From an uncultured Anaerolineales bacterium (GTDB taxonomy: Bacteria > Chloroflexota > Anaerolineae > Anaerolineales > UBA6663), in assembly GCA_937952305.1 (NCBI GenBank), contig CALFZO010000151.1:1-58051 (forward strand): a stretch of 58,051 bases of DNA, in the 5' to 3' direction. Under the pieces are notes generated by a model. That model did not search any database. It worked only from the letters and a program-made list of their open reading frames with translations, and was not told the origin of the DNA. Below are positions 15,381-24,553 of the stretch, piece after piece. Each line of letters starts with the position of its first letter. Positions within the stretch are counted from its first letter, which is position 1. The position numbers and the translations under genes were made by a program.

Positions 15381-16490
15381 ATGACCGACCCTGCCGACCC
15401 TGCTGATCAACTGCCACCGGGACCAGACGCGGACGAGTCGACCCGGCCCAACGAGCCCGTCTGGAAGTTCCGCGGCTATGCCATGCGCCCGGCCGAGTTC
15501 AGCACGGCCATGGTGCACTACTACCGGGCCGAGATCGAGCGCAGCAACACCTGGCGGATGCGCCTGGACAACACCACCAACTGGGCGGTGGTGGCCACCG
15601 GCGCCGCCATCGCCTTCGCCCTGGCCAGCCCCCAGAACCACTACGGCGTCATCATCCTCAATACGCTGCTGGTAACGCTGTTCCTGTGGATCGAAGCGCG
15701 CCGCTACCGCTACTACGAGCTGTGGAGCTACCGGGCGCGGCTCATGGAAACCGACTTCTTCGCGGCCATGCTGGTCCCGCCGTTCGGCCCGCACCCCGAA
15801 TGGGCCGAGAGCCTGGCTGAGTCTCTGCTGCAGCCGCAATTCCCGATCAGCATGTGGGAGGCGTTCGGCCGGCGCTTCCGGCGCAACTACTTGTGGCTGT
15901 ACCTGGTGCTCGGCATCGCCTGGGCGTTGAAGGGCTTCATCCACCCGCTGCCGGCCGTCTCCTGGGACGAGTTCATCGCCCGTTTCAGCGTCGGCCCGAT
16001 CTCGGGCGAGGTCATGCTGCTGATCGGCCTGGTCTACAACGGCGCGCTCTTCCTGGTGGGTCTGCTGACGGCGCGCCTGCACCAGGCCACCGGCGAGGTG
16101 CTGCCCAAGTACACCGACACCTTCCTGGGCGGCCTGTGGACGGGCGAGGCCCGGCCGGCCGCGGAGGCGGCGCGCCCCGGCGCCACGGCCCGGGCCGGAT
16201 CGCCGCCCGTTCCGGTCCGGCGCCGCCAGCAGCTGCTGGCGCTGGTGGTCACCAGTCAGGCGCAGCTGGTGGCCGACCGCGTTCTGAAGGAGATGCGGCG
16301 CGGCGTCACGGCCCTGCACGGCCAGGGCATGTATACTCAGCAGCCGCGCGAGGTCCTGATGATCGCGCTGACCGTCACGGAGATGGCGCGCCTCAAGACG
16401 CTGGTGCGGGAGGTCGACCCCAACGCCTTTATCATCGTGTCCCCGGCCCAGGAAGTGCTGGGGCGCGGCTTCAAACCGCTGGCGCAGTGA
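15381..16490 (+). CDS. DUF2270 membrane protein with C-terminal DUF2179-like domain
   Basis: 369 aa. A soluble N-terminus with AMVHYYRAEIERSNTWRMRL, the conserved DUF2270 start; four hydrophobic helices (about 70-85, 91-108, 175-190, 215-240); then a cytoplasmic tail. The last about 85 residues (VTSQAQLVADRVLKEMRRG to IVSPAQEVLGRG) look like the DUF2179 sensor domain found at the end of YitT-type proteins. The combination suggests a ligand-regulated membrane protein. The function is not known. Confidence 0.8.
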   Translation: MTDPADPADQLPPGPDADESTRPNEPVWKFRGYAMRPAEFSTAMVHYYRAEIERSNTWRMRLDNTTNWAVVATGAAIAFALASPQNHYGVIILNTLLVTLFLWIEARRYRYYELWSYRARLMETDFFAAMLVPPFGPHPEWAESLAESLLQPQFPISMWEAFGRRFRRNYLWLYLVLGIAWALKGFIHPLPAVSWDEFIARFSVGPISGEVMLLIGLVYNGALFLVGLLTARLHQATGEVLPKYTDTFLGGLWTGEARPAAEAARPGATARAGSPPVPVRRRQQLLALVVTSQAQLVADRVLKEMRRGVTALHGQGMYTQQPREVLMIALTVTEMARLKTLVREVDPNAFIIVSPAQEVLGRGFKPLAQ

Positions 16491-16507
16491 CCGCGCGGGA
16501 GCAGCCC

Positions 16508-17575
16508 ATGGCCGATTTGTTGAGCGTGCACGACTACGAGCAGTTGGCGCGGGAGCGCCTGGCGCCGGGCGTCTACGACTACTATGCCGGCGGCGCCGCC
16601 GACGAACAGACGGTGCGGGATAACGCCGCCGCCTGGGGCCGGCTGCGTCTGCGCCCGCGCGTCCTGAGGGACGTGCGCGAGCGGGATTTGGGCGTGACGG
16701 TGTTGGGCGCGCCGGTGCGCGTGCCGATCTTGTTGGCGCCGTGCGCGCTGAATGCCCTGGCGCATCCGGACGGCGAACTGGCGGTGGCGCGGGCCGCCGC
16801 CGCGCTCGGCGTGGTGCAGGTCCTGAGCACGGTCTCGGCTTATCGGCTGGAAGATGTGGCCGCCGCCGCGCCTGGCCGGCGCTGGCTGCAGCTTTACCTC
16901 TATCGCGATCGCGGCCTGTCCCAGGCGCTGGTGGCGCGGGCCGAGGCGGCCGGTTTCGAGGCGTTGTGCGTGACCGTGGACGTGCCGGTGCCTGGGCTGC
17001 GCGAGCGGGACACGCGCAACCGCTTCCGCGTCCCCGCGTCGATCACCGTCGCCAACTTCGCGCACCTCCTGCCGGATGACCCGGATGGCTCGGCGCTGCT
17101 CCGCTACGTCGGCGAGCAGTTCGACCCGGGTTTGACCTGGGACGGCCTGGCCTGGCTGCGCGCGCACACGCGCCTGCCGATCCTGGTGAAGGGCGTGCTC
17201 ACGGGTGCGGACGCCGCGTTGGCCGTGGAGCAGGGCGCTGCCGGCGTGGTGGTGTCCAATCATGGCGGCCGTCAACTGGATACGGTCGTGTCGACGTGCC
17301 AGGCCCTGCCGGAAGTGGTCGCCGCGGTGGCGGGCCGGGCCGAGGTGCTGGTGGACGGCGGCCTGCGGCGCGGCACCGATATCCTTAAGGCGTTGGCGTT
17401 GGGCGCGCGCGCCGTCCTGGTCGGCCGGCCGTATCTGTGGGGCCTGGCGGCGGCGGGCGAGGCCGGCGTCCGGGACGTAGTCTCATTGTTGGCCGATGAG
17501 TTGAGCCTGAGCCTGGCCCTGACCGGGTGCCGCTCTGTCGCTGACCTCACGCCAGACCTGCTCGCCTCCGCCTGA
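16508..17575 (+). CDS. FMN-dependent alpha-hydroxy-acid oxidase
   Basis: 355 aa, an (alpha/beta)8 flavoprotein oxidising a 2-hydroxy acid (lactate or glycolate type). Key blocks: DYYAGGAADEQT at the N-terminus, LAPCALNALAHPDGE, YLYRDRGLSQAL, PILVKGVLT with the catalytic-region Lys, the active-site SNHGGRQLD (His and Arg), VDGGLRRGTDILKALALGA for FMN phosphate, and GRPYLWGLAAAGE. It starts 17 bp after the DUF2270 gene. The usual GTIS-type segment is replaced by LSTVSAYRLEDVA, typical of actinobacterial/Chloroflexota members. The substrate is undetermined. Confidence 0.88.
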   Translation: MADLLSVHDYEQLARERLAPGVYDYYAGGAADEQTVRDNAAAWGRLRLRPRVLRDVRERDLGVTVLGAPVRVPILLAPCALNALAHPDGELAVARAAAALGVVQVLSTVSAYRLEDVAAAAPGRRWLQLYLYRDRGLSQALVARAEAAGFEALCVTVDVPVPGLRERDTRNRFRVPASITVANFAHLLPDDPDGSALLRYVGEQFDPGLTWDGLAWLRAHTRLPILVKGVLTGADAALAVEQGAAGVVVSNHGGRQLDTVVSTCQALPEVVAAVAGRAEVLVDGGLRRGTDILKALALGARAVLVGRPYLWGLAAAGEAGVRDVVSLLADELSLSLALTGCRSVADLTPDLLASA

Positions 17576-17606
17576 CCGGCGGCCGGCATCTCATACAACC
17601 CGCGGT

Positions 17607-18485
17607 ATGCGCCGTCTCACCGGTGTCTTCCTGGTCGTCGTGTCGGCGGCGGCGTTCGGCACGCTCGCCATCTTTGCCCGTTTCGCCTTCGCGGACTCCG
17701 TCGACGCCGTCACGCTCTCCTTCTTTCGCTTTACTCTGGCGGCCGCCGGGATGGCGGTGCCGTTGGCGGCGCGCCGCGAGCCGTTGCCGCGCGGCCGCAC
17801 GCTGGGCTGGCTGATCGCCATGGGCGCGCTCGGCTACGTCGGCCAGTCCTCGGCCTATCTGACCGCGCTGCAATTCATCCCGGCCGGCACGGTGGCGCTG
17901 CTGCTGTATCTGTACCCGATCTTCGTGGCCGCGCTCTCGGCGGTGTTTCTCAAAGAGCGCCTGACGCGCGTCAAGTTCGCGGCCATGGGCCTGGCGCTGG
18001 TCGGGATGGCGCTGACGGTGGGGCCGGAATGGACCGGCCGTTGGCAGGGTGTGGCCCTGGCCCTGACTGGCGCCGCCATCTACTCGGTCTACATCCTGGT
18101 CGGCACGCACGTCATGCGCCGGGTGACCGTCTTCCAGTCGTCCACGGTGATCCTGGCCTCGGCCGGCCTCACCTTCGGGGCGTGGATGGCGGCGCGCGGG
18201 CCGCACCTCCCGGCGACGGCGGGCGGCTGGCTCGCGATCCTGGGCGTCGTGGTTGTGTCGACGATCCTGCCGGTGGCGACGTTCCTGGCCGGCCTCGAAC
18301 GCATCGGCCCCACCAACGCCGCGATGTTGTCGACGCTGGAGCCGGTGGTCACCGTGCTGCTGGCGGCCGGGCTCCTGGGGGAGGCCATCACGCCGCTCAC
18401 CGTCTTCGGCGGCGCCCTCATTCTGGCCGCGGTCTTGCTGCTCACCCGGGCCGAGGTCACCGCACGCCCCGAAGAAAGTGTGTAG
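17607..18485 (+). CDS. EamA/DMT-family transporter
   Basis: 292 aa with ten predicted membrane helices in two EamA repeats: the first starts VVSAAAFGTLAIFARFAF, the second LALTGAAIYSVYILVGTHVM. Conserved spots include SVFLKERLT-like VFLKERLTR and TLEPVVTVLLAAGLLGE. Such drug/metabolite transporters usually export amino acids or other small metabolites. It follows the hydroxy-acid oxidase by 31 bp without a clear ribosome-binding site. Confidence 0.88.
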   Translation: MRRLTGVFLVVVSAAAFGTLAIFARFAFADSVDAVTLSFFRFTLAAAGMAVPLAARREPLPRGRTLGWLIAMGALGYVGQSSAYLTALQFIPAGTVALLLYLYPIFVAALSAVFLKERLTRVKFAAMGLALVGMALTVGPEWTGRWQGVALALTGAAIYSVYILVGTHVMRRVTVFQSSTVILASAGLTFGAWMAARGPHLPATAGGWLAILGVVVVSTILPVATFLAGLERIGPTNAAMLSTLEPVVTVLLAAGLLGEAITPLTVFGGALILAAVLLLTRAEVTARPEESV

Positions 18486-18524
18486 AATAAGGCGACCAAA
18501 TCAGACAAACTCGCTCAGACTTTC

Positions 18525-20615
18525 ATGACCCAACGGCTGGCTGACCGGCTGATGGCGGCGCGCCGGCGCCGTTTCGTGGGCCGCTCCGTGGAGCAGGCGG
18601 CCTTTCAGTCCGCGTTGGCGGCAGCCGAATGGCCGTACCATGTGCTCTGGGTCTTTGGACCGGGCGGCGTCGGCAAGACGGCCCTGATGTGGGAGCTGGC
18701 GCGCCTGAGCGAGACAGCCGGCGCCGCCGCCATCTACCTGGACGCGCGCAACATCGAGCCGACGCCGGAGGCCGTCCAGGGCGCCCTGCGCCAGGCGCTG
18801 CGCGTGCCCGAGGACGCCCTGCCGCTGGCGGCGCTGGCGGCGCGTCCGGGCCGCCATGTCCTGCTGCTCGACACCTGCGAGACCCTGGCCCCGCTGGAGG
18901 CCTGGCTGTGGTCCACGTTCCTGCCAGATCTGCCGGACAGCACCTTGGTGGTGGTGTCCAGCCGGCAGCCTCCGGACCCGGCCTGGCGGTCTGATCCTGG
19001 CTGGCAGGCCCTGGTGCGCGTCTGGCCGCTCCGCAACCTCAACCCCGAAGACAGCCGCGCCTATCTGGCGCAGCAGGGCCTCCCGGCGGACCAGCATGCC
19101 GCCGTCCTCGATTTCACCCACGGCCATCCGCTCGCCCTGGCCCTGGTCTCAGACGTCTTCCACCAGCGCGCCGGACAGAGCTTCCAGCCGGAAGCCACGC
19201 CGGATGTCGTCAAGAGCCTGCTGGAACGCTTCGTGCAGAAGGTGCCGGGGCCGGCCCATCGCGCCGCCCTGGAGGCCTGCAGCTTGGTGCGCGTCACCAC
19301 CGAAAGCCTGCTGGCGACTATGCTCGGCACCAGCGACGCCCACGAGTTGTTCGAGTGGCTGCGCGGCCTGTCGTTCATCGAGGCCGGGCCGGGCGGCCTC
19401 TTCCCACATGATCTGGCGCGCGAGGCCCTGGCCGCCGATGTGCGCTGGCGCAACCCGGATTGGTACAGCGAACTGCACAAGCGGGCGCGCGTTGACTATG
19501 TCGCCCGGGTCCAGCGCAGCGCCGGCCAGCCGCAACAACTGGCCCTGTTCGACCTGATCTATCTGCACCGCGATAACGCGGCCGTGCGCCCGTTCTTTGA
19601 GTGGCAGACCGGCGGCCGCCTGATCGCGGATGGCCTCCGCGCCGCTGACCGGGCGGCCGTCCTGGCGATGATTGCCCAGCATGAAGGGCCGGCGTCCGCG
19701 CACTGGGCCGCGTTCTGGCTGGCCCGTCAGCCCGAGAACGGCCTGGTCATTCGCGATCCGGCCGGCCAACCGGTCGGGTTCCTGTTTCAACTGGCGCTGC
19801 AGGCGGCGGCCCCCGACGCCCTCGCCGAGGACCCCGGCGCGCGCGCCGCCGTGCGTTGTCTGCAGGCGTCCGCGCCGCTGCGGGCGGGCGAGGCCGCCAC
19901 GTTGTTCCGTTTCTGGCTGGCCCAAGACACCTACCAGGCCGTCTCGCCGGTCCAGAGCCTGGTCTTCGTCAACGCCGTGCGCCATTACTTGATGACGCCG
20001 GGCCTGGCGTACACCTTCTTCCCGTGCGCCGAGCCGGATTTCTGGGCCGGCGTCTTCGCTTACGCCGACCTGGTGCGCCTGCCGGACGCCGATTTCACCG
20101 TCGACGGCCGGACCTATGGCGTGTACGGACACGACTGGCGCAGCACACCGCCAGCCGCCTGGCTGAGCCTGCTGGCCGAGCGCGAGACGGCCCTGGGCGG
20201 GACGCCGGCGGCGGCACCGCCACCCACTGCGCCCCTCATCGTCCTCAGCGAGACCGATTTCAGCACTGCGGTCCGGGCCGCCTTGCAGGACTTTGCCCGG
20301 CCGGACCTGCTGCGCGGCAACCCATTGCTGCGCTCGCGCCTGGTCCAGGAGCGTGCCGGCGCCCAGGCCGATGAGGCCGACCGGGTGGCCGCCTTGTTGG
20401 CTCAGATCCGCGCAGCCGCCGAAGCCCTGGCGGCCTCGCCGCGCGACGTCAAGCTCTTCCGCGCGTTGGAGGCCACTTACTTCCGCCCGGCGCCCACCCA
20501 GGAACTGGCGGCCGAACAGCTGGATGTGCCCTTCAGCACCTACCGCCGTCACCTGAAATCGGGCCTGACCCACATCATCGACACCCTGTGGCAGCGCGAA
20601 ATCGGTTCGGCCTGA
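18525..20615 (+). CDS. STAND-like P-loop ATPase
   Basis: 696 aa. Walker A GPGGVGKT at residues 45-52, Walker B LLLLDTCETL near 106-115, a sensor strand VVVSSRQPPDP, then the winged-helix region typical of STAND/NB-ARC-like switches (ACSLVRVTTESLLATMLGT). The middle has no recognisable sensor repeats. The last 60 residues (LAAEQLDVPFSTYRRHLKSG) resemble a helix-turn-helix, so it may be a DNA-binding signal ATPase of the MalT kind. It is followed by the SnoaL/SRPBCC gene run on the same strand and could regulate it. TAGAAT at 18482-18487 is a possible -10. Confidence 0.7.
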   Translation: MTQRLADRLMAARRRRFVGRSVEQAAFQSALAAAEWPYHVLWVFGPGGVGKTALMWELARLSETAGAAAIYLDARNIEPTPEAVQGALRQALRVPEDALPLAALAARPGRHVLLLDTCETLAPLEAWLWSTFLPDLPDSTLVVVSSRQPPDPAWRSDPGWQALVRVWPLRNLNPEDSRAYLAQQGLPADQHAAVLDFTHGHPLALALVSDVFHQRAGQSFQPEATPDVVKSLLERFVQKVPGPAHRAALEACSLVRVTTESLLATMLGTSDAHELFEWLRGLSFIEAGPGGLFPHDLAREALAADVRWRNPDWYSELHKRARVDYVARVQRSAGQPQQLALFDLIYLHRDNAAVRPFFEWQTGGRLIADGLRAADRAAVLAMIAQHEGPASAHWAAFWLARQPENGLVIRDPAGQPVGFLFQLALQAAAPDALAEDPGARAAVRCLQASAPLRAGEAATLFRFWLAQDTYQAVSPVQSLVFVNAVRHYLMTPGLAYTFFPCAEPDFWAGVFAYADLVRLPDADFTVDGRTYGVYGHDWRSTPPAAWLSLLAERETALGGTPAAAPPPTAPLIVLSETDFSTAVRAALQDFARPDLLRGNPLLRSRLVQERAGAQADEADRVAALLAQIRAAAEALAASPRDVKLFRALEATYFRPAPTQELAAEQLDVPFSTYRRHLKSGLTHIIDTLWQREIGSA

Positions 20616-20687
20616 CACAGTTGAGCAGAAAATGAGCAGCCCGTGGACTGGCCGTTGGCCAGCCCTTGGGCGCATACTGCGGCGGTC

Positions 20688-21179
20688 ATGTACGACAGCC
20701 GCTTCTTCCTCCCTCCGACCAACCCTGGCCCGCTCGCGGCCGGCGAGGCTTCGCCCGCCAACGGCGCCCGCTCGGCCGCCCAGGTGGCCCAGGACCTGAT
20801 CACGGCCTGGAACGACCACGACGCCGACCAGGTGGCGGCCTGCTATGCCGCTGACTTTGTCGGCGAGGACGTGGCCCAAGCCGAACCCCAGCACGGCCCG
20901 GCTGAAGTCCGGCGGCTGACCGCCTTCTACTTTCGCGCCTTCCCGGACCTGCAAGTGACCGTGGAGAGCCTCATCGTCCAAGGGGACCAGGCCGTGCTGG
21001 TCTGGACCTGGCGCGGCACGCACCGGGGCACGTTCATGCGGATTCCGCCCACTGGCCGGCCGGTAGTGGTGCGGGGCTCCACCATCTTTACCCTGTCCGG
21101 AGGCCTGATCCGGCGCGCGGTCCGCATCTGGGATGTCGCCGGATTGCTGCGGGCGGTGGGGCTGCTGCCGGAGCTGTGA
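20688..21179 (+). CDS. SnoaL-like (NTF2-fold) protein
   Basis: 163 aa from ATG 20688; a start at 20643 would place a chance N-terminus over a small hairpin. After a Pro-rich head comes the SnoaL core: AQDLITAWNDHDADQVAACY, a central TAFYFRAFPDLQVTVESLIV and VVVRGSTIFTLSGGLIRRAV. The fold binds small hydrophobic ligands; ester-cyclase members have Asp/His acid-base pairs, but the reaction here cannot be deduced. First of three NTF2-like genes in this run. Confidence 0.75.
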   Translation: MYDSRFFLPPTNPGPLAAGEASPANGARSAAQVAQDLITAWNDHDADQVAACYAADFVGEDVAQAEPQHGPAEVRRLTAFYFRAFPDLQVTVESLIVQGDQAVLVWTWRGTHRGTFMRIPPTGRPVVVRGSTIFTLSGGLIRRAVRIWDVAGLLRAVGLLPEL

Positions 21180-21214
21180 CGTTCTCATCCGCTTGAGTCT
21201 GTGGGAGGTCGGTC

Positions 21215-21316
21215 ATGCCTTCGGATCTGCGCGGCACTCTCGCTTTCTGTCTCCGTTATCTGGAAAACCTAGCGCGCTATCTGGCGGCCTTCCTGGCCCG
21301 CCGGGACCTCGCCTGA
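21215..21316 (+). CDS. Small 33-residue amphipathic peptide
   Basis: ATG 21215 to TGA 21314-21316, preceded by the strong ribosome-binding site GTGGGAGGTCGGTC. The product MPSDLRGTLAFC continues into one amphipathic helix (RYLENLARYLAAFLARR). It lies between the first SnoaL gene and the SRPBCC gene, 21 bp before the latter, so it might be a regulatory/membrane-binding microprotein or a translational coupler. No family is recognised. Confidence 0.45.
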   Translation: MPSDLRGTLAFCLRYLENLARYLAAFLARRDLA

Positions 21317-21337
21317 CGAATCACCCAGGAGACCGCT

Positions 21338-21919
21338 GTGGCCAGCAACGATTACCACTACCTCACCCATTGGCGCGTGCCCGGCTCGGTGGCTGAAGTC
21401 GCGGCCATCCTCGGCAACGCCCGCGACCTGCCGCGCTGGTGGCCGTCGGTCTACCTCGACGTGCGCGAGCTGGAGCCGGGCGGCGCGGACGGCCTCGGCA
21501 AAGTCGTCAGCCTGTACACCAAGGGCTGGCTGCCGTACACGCTGCGCTGGCAGTTCCAGGTGGTGGAGGTCCGGCATCCGCAGACCTTCACGTTGGAGGC
21601 CTGGGGCGACCTGACCGGGCGCGGCGTCTGGACGCTGGCGCAGTCGGGCGCCGCGGTCGCCGTCACCTACGACTGGAAGGTCCGCGGCGACAAGCCGCTC
21701 TTTCGGTACTTCTCGTTCCTGCTCAAACCGCTCTTTGGCGCCAACCATCACTGGGCCATGCGTCAGGGCGAGATCAGCCTGAAGCTGGAGCTGGCGCGGC
21801 GGCGCGCACCCAACCGTGAAGCGCTGGTGCGTCTGCCGGCACCGCCCGGCCCAACGTTCAGCTGGCTGACGGCGAGCGGACGTGCCTGGGAGACGATCCG
21901 CTCATCTTCGCGGACTTAA
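21338..21919 (+). CDS. SRPBCC-family protein
   Basis: 193 aa, GTG start after CCAGGAGACCGCT. The helix-grip fold is visible: HYLTHWRVPGSVAEVAAIL, then NARDLPRWWPSVYLDVREL, beta strands through TYDWKVRGDKPLFR and a long C-terminal helix. START/polyketide-cyclase-type proteins of this kind bind lipids or other hydrophobic ligands. No catalytic residues are recognisable. No signal peptide. Confidence 0.8.
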   Translation: MASNDYHYLTHWRVPGSVAEVAAILGNARDLPRWWPSVYLDVRELEPGGADGLGKVVSLYTKGWLPYTLRWQFQVVEVRHPQTFTLEAWGDLTGRGVWTLAQSGAAVAVTYDWKVRGDKPLFRYFSFLLKPLFGANHHWAMRQGEISLKLELARRRAPNREALVRLPAPPGPTFSWLTASGRAWETIRSSSRT

Positions 21920-22066
21920 GCCCGATCCAACGGGCTGCGGCCAGGGAGCCATTGTCAGTGCCCGAGCGGCGGCCAGGCGCGCCGCCGCCCGCCGAGGGTG
22001 TGCCAGTCCGGTGCGCGCTGTCCGCGGCCACGCGGGAGCGCCAAGACCAGTCAGCGGAGGCCAGCC

Positions 22067-22492
22067 ATGTCGATGTCCGACCGTCCCCAGCTGCCGCCTG
22101 TCATCGGCCGCTTGCGCCGCGCCTGGAACGCCCGTGATCAGGCGGCCGTGCTGGCGTGCTTTCACCCGGACTACAACTGCGTCCACCCGCTGCATCCGGA
22201 GCGCAACGCCTGGGGCCTGGATGGCCCGCGCCTGGCGTGGGGCGCCCTGCTGGACGCGATGCCGGACTTCCGGGCCGAGCTGCTGCGCTGGGCGCAGGCC
22301 GGGGACGAGGTCTGGAGCGAGTGGCGCTGGACCGGCAGCCCGCGCGACGGCGGCACCTTTACGGCCGGCGGCGTCATGATCTTTGGATTGGTGGACGATC
22401 ACATCGCCTGGGCGCGCCTGTACACCGAGACCATCGCGATCCAGGGCCCGGATTTTGACCGCATCCTGGAAGAGGTCCTGGGCAAAGCCTGA
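22067..22492 (+). CDS. SnoaL-like (NTF2-fold) protein
   Basis: 141 aa from ATG 22067, after GCGGAGG. An NTF2-type core with RLRRAWNARDQAAVLACFHP, a YNCVHPLHPE segment and WSEWRWTGSPRDGGTF. Probably a ligand-binding or cyclase/isomerase-like protein; the ligand is unknown. It is preceded by 147 bp with no gene. Confidence 0.75.
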   Translation: MSMSDRPQLPPVIGRLRRAWNARDQAAVLACFHPDYNCVHPLHPERNAWGLDGPRLAWGALLDAMPDFRAELLRWAQAGDEVWSEWRWTGSPRDGGTFTAGGVMIFGLVDDHIAWARLYTETIAIQGPDFDRILEEVLGKA

Positions 22493-22564
22493 TCTTCCCC
22501 GGCGCCGGGCCGTTTGCCCGCCGCGCTGCCACCCAACCTGTTCAACCTACACCGGAGAGAAGCC

Positions 22565-22993
22565 ATGTCTGAGTCTGTCAATCGGACCGTCGTGTCGCGC
22601 CTGTATGCCGAAGTGATCAACCAGGAACGCGCCGCTGTCATCGACGAGCTCTTCGCCGCGGACGTCATCGTCCATGATCCCTTCATGGGGACGGTGGCGG
22701 GCGTCGGCGCCTTCCGGCAGCTGCTGGGCCTGTTTGATGCGGCCTTTCCGCACCACCGCGTGGAGGTCCACCAGGTGATTGAAAACGGAGATTGGGTGGC
22801 GGTGGTGCACACGCATACGGCCACCCACGCCGGCCCGTTCAACGGCGTGGCGCCTACCGGCCGCACGGTCCGGGTCGCCGGGGTCGAGATCATCCGGCTG
22901 GCTGGCGGCCGCATCGCCGAGTTCTGGCGCCACGACGACGATCTCGGGCTGCTGATGCAGATCGGCGCGGTTCCGGCGCCGGCGGCGGCTTGA
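22565..22993 (+). CDS. SnoaL-like ester cyclase family protein
   Basis: 142 aa, start after GGAGAGAAGCC. Classic SnoaL layout: VVSRLYAEVINQERAAVIDE, HDPFMGTVAGVGAFRQL, FPHHRVEVHQVIENGDWVAV and GVEIIRLAGGRIAEFWRHDD. The His and Asp residues near the end are those used by ester-cyclising members. Third NTF2-fold gene in the run, 72 bp after the second. Confidence 0.8.
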   Translation: MSESVNRTVVSRLYAEVINQERAAVIDELFAADVIVHDPFMGTVAGVGAFRQLLGLFDAAFPHHRVEVHQVIENGDWVAVVHTHTATHAGPFNGVAPTGRTVRVAGVEIIRLAGGRIAEFWRHDDDLGLLMQIGAVPAPAAA

Positions 22994-23035
22994 AGCCCGG
23001 GCCGCATCGCCGTCACCGCCTGGACTGAGTTCATC

Positions 23036-23944
23036 ATGTCGAGAATCATCAAGTGGGCGGGCATCGTCCTGGGCGCCTTGGCAGGCGCAGCCGCCCTGGC
23101 CGTGCTGGCGATCTACTTCGCCAGTGAGGTCCGGCTCAATCAGAAGTATCCCCTGGCCGCGGTGCCGGTCACCGTCCCGGCCGACGCCGCTGCCCTCGAG
23201 CGCGGGCGTTACCTGGCCGAGCACGTCAGCGTCTGCGTCGATTGCCACGGCGCCGATTTCGGCGGCGGCCTGGTGGTGGATGACCCGGCGCTGGGGCGGA
23301 TCGTGGCGCCCAACCTGACCACGGGCCGCAACGGCCTCGGCGGCCAACTCAGCGACGAGGCCATGGCCCGCGTCCTGTTGACGGGCGTTCTGCCAGACGG
23401 CAAGTCGGTGCGCGTGATGCCGTCTGATGATTACCAGTACCTCAGCGACGCGGACCTGGGCGCCTTGATCGCGTACGTGCGCTCCCGGCCGCCCGTCGAC
23501 AGCGACTGGCCGGAGACCGAGCTGCGGCCGTTGGGCCGGCTTCTGATGGCGCTGGGGCAGCTGCCGATCATGATCGCCGAGCGCATCCCGGCCGACCAGG
23601 AACGGCCCGCGCTGCCGCCCAGCGGCGTGACCGTCGAGCATGGCCAATACCTGGCCAACATCGCCGGCTGCACGGGCTGTCACGGGCCGGGTCTCTCCGG
23701 CGGGCCGATTCCGGGCGCGCCGCCGGATTGGCCGGTGGCGCTCAACCTCACGCCGGCCGGCGTGGTGCAGGGCTGGTCGGCGGCCGACTTCATCCAGACG
23801 ATCCGCACCGGCACCGATCCGGCCGGCCACCAGTTGGCCGAGGAGATGCCGTGGCGGCGCTACGCCGGGATGACGGACGCGGAACTGCAGGCGTTGTGGG
23901 CGTTCGTGTCCAGCGTGCCGCCCAAAGAGTTCGGTAATCGCTGA
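23036..23944 (+). CDS. Membrane-anchored dihaem cytochrome c
   Basis: 302 aa. An uncleaved N-terminal signal anchor (WAGIVLGALAGAAALAVLAI) is followed by two class-I cytochrome c domains with CVDCH at 67-71 and CTGCH at 212-216; axial-Met candidates are in VRVMPSDDY and EEMPWRRY. Exported and anchored to the outer face, it should carry electrons for a dehydrogenase, as in alcohol/aldehyde dehydrogenase cytochrome subunits, but none is adjacent. Same strand as the SnoaL genes. Confidence 0.88.
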   Translation: MSRIIKWAGIVLGALAGAAALAVLAIYFASEVRLNQKYPLAAVPVTVPADAAALERGRYLAEHVSVCVDCHGADFGGGLVVDDPALGRIVAPNLTTGRNGLGGQLSDEAMARVLLTGVLPDGKSVRVMPSDDYQYLSDADLGALIAYVRSRPPVDSDWPETELRPLGRLLMALGQLPIMIAERIPADQERPALPPSGVTVEHGQYLANIAGCTGCHGPGLSGGPIPGAPPDWPVALNLTPAGVVQGWSAADFIQTIRTGTDPAGHQLAEEMPWRRYAGMTDAELQALWAFVSSVPPKEFGNR

Positions 23945-23953
23945 GGCCGGGCG

Positions 23954-24553
23954 ATGATCACCTTCCGTTTTGATCCTGACGCCGTGGCCCGGGCCGAGGC
24001 CGCCGGCTGGCGCGCCTACTACGACCGCGACTGGCTGCGCCTGGCGCGCCTGATCGTGGCGCTCAATGAAGCCCAGTTCCGGATCCCGTTCCCGGCCTCG
24101 TGGCTGGCGGCCGGCGACATCGTGCGCGCCTCGATCGCGTGGGCGCCGGCCAACCATGATTTGGACGCCGTGCGCGCGCACCTGGAGCGCTATTACGAGC
24201 GCGCCCGCCGCCACTCCGGCCTGCGCTTTGATCCGGCCCGCGCCGCCGCCCTCGAGGTCGCCTACTGGGACGTGCACCGCCGCCTGGTCGGCCGCCCGGA
24301 CAAGACCGAGTTTGTGGAGACCTTGACGGCTCTGCACGCCCTGCTGTTCGATCTGCCGCCGGGGGCCGCTCGCCTGTCCGCCGAGTGGCGGGTGGCGGCC
24401 AACACCACCGTGGACGGCATCACCGGCCGCGCGTCGGCCGACCCGGAGCGGGACTGGTTGCGTCTGGAGGGCCAGCTGCAGAATTGCTATCGTGCCATCG
24501 CCGCCGCGCTGGCAGGCCGGACGGCGCCGGTGCCAGTGCCGGAGGTCGTATGA
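23954..24553 (+). CDS. Conserved hypothetical protein
   Basis: 199 aa, helical, acidic/Arg-rich with no signal peptide. Recurring features are AGWRAYYDRDWLRLARLIVA, HLERYYERARRHSGL and EVAYWDVHRRLVG. I do not recognise the family. It starts nine bases after the cytochrome and overlaps the acetyltransferase by four bases (ATGA), so these three genes are one unit. Confidence 0.65.
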   Translation: MITFRFDPDAVARAEAAGWRAYYDRDWLRLARLIVALNEAQFRIPFPASWLAAGDIVRASIAWAPANHDLDAVRAHLERYYERARRHSGLRFDPARAAALEVAYWDVHRRLVGRPDKTEFVETLTALHALLFDLPPGAARLSAEWRVAANTTVDGITGRASADPERDWLRLEGQLQNCYRAIAAALAGRTAPVPVPEVV

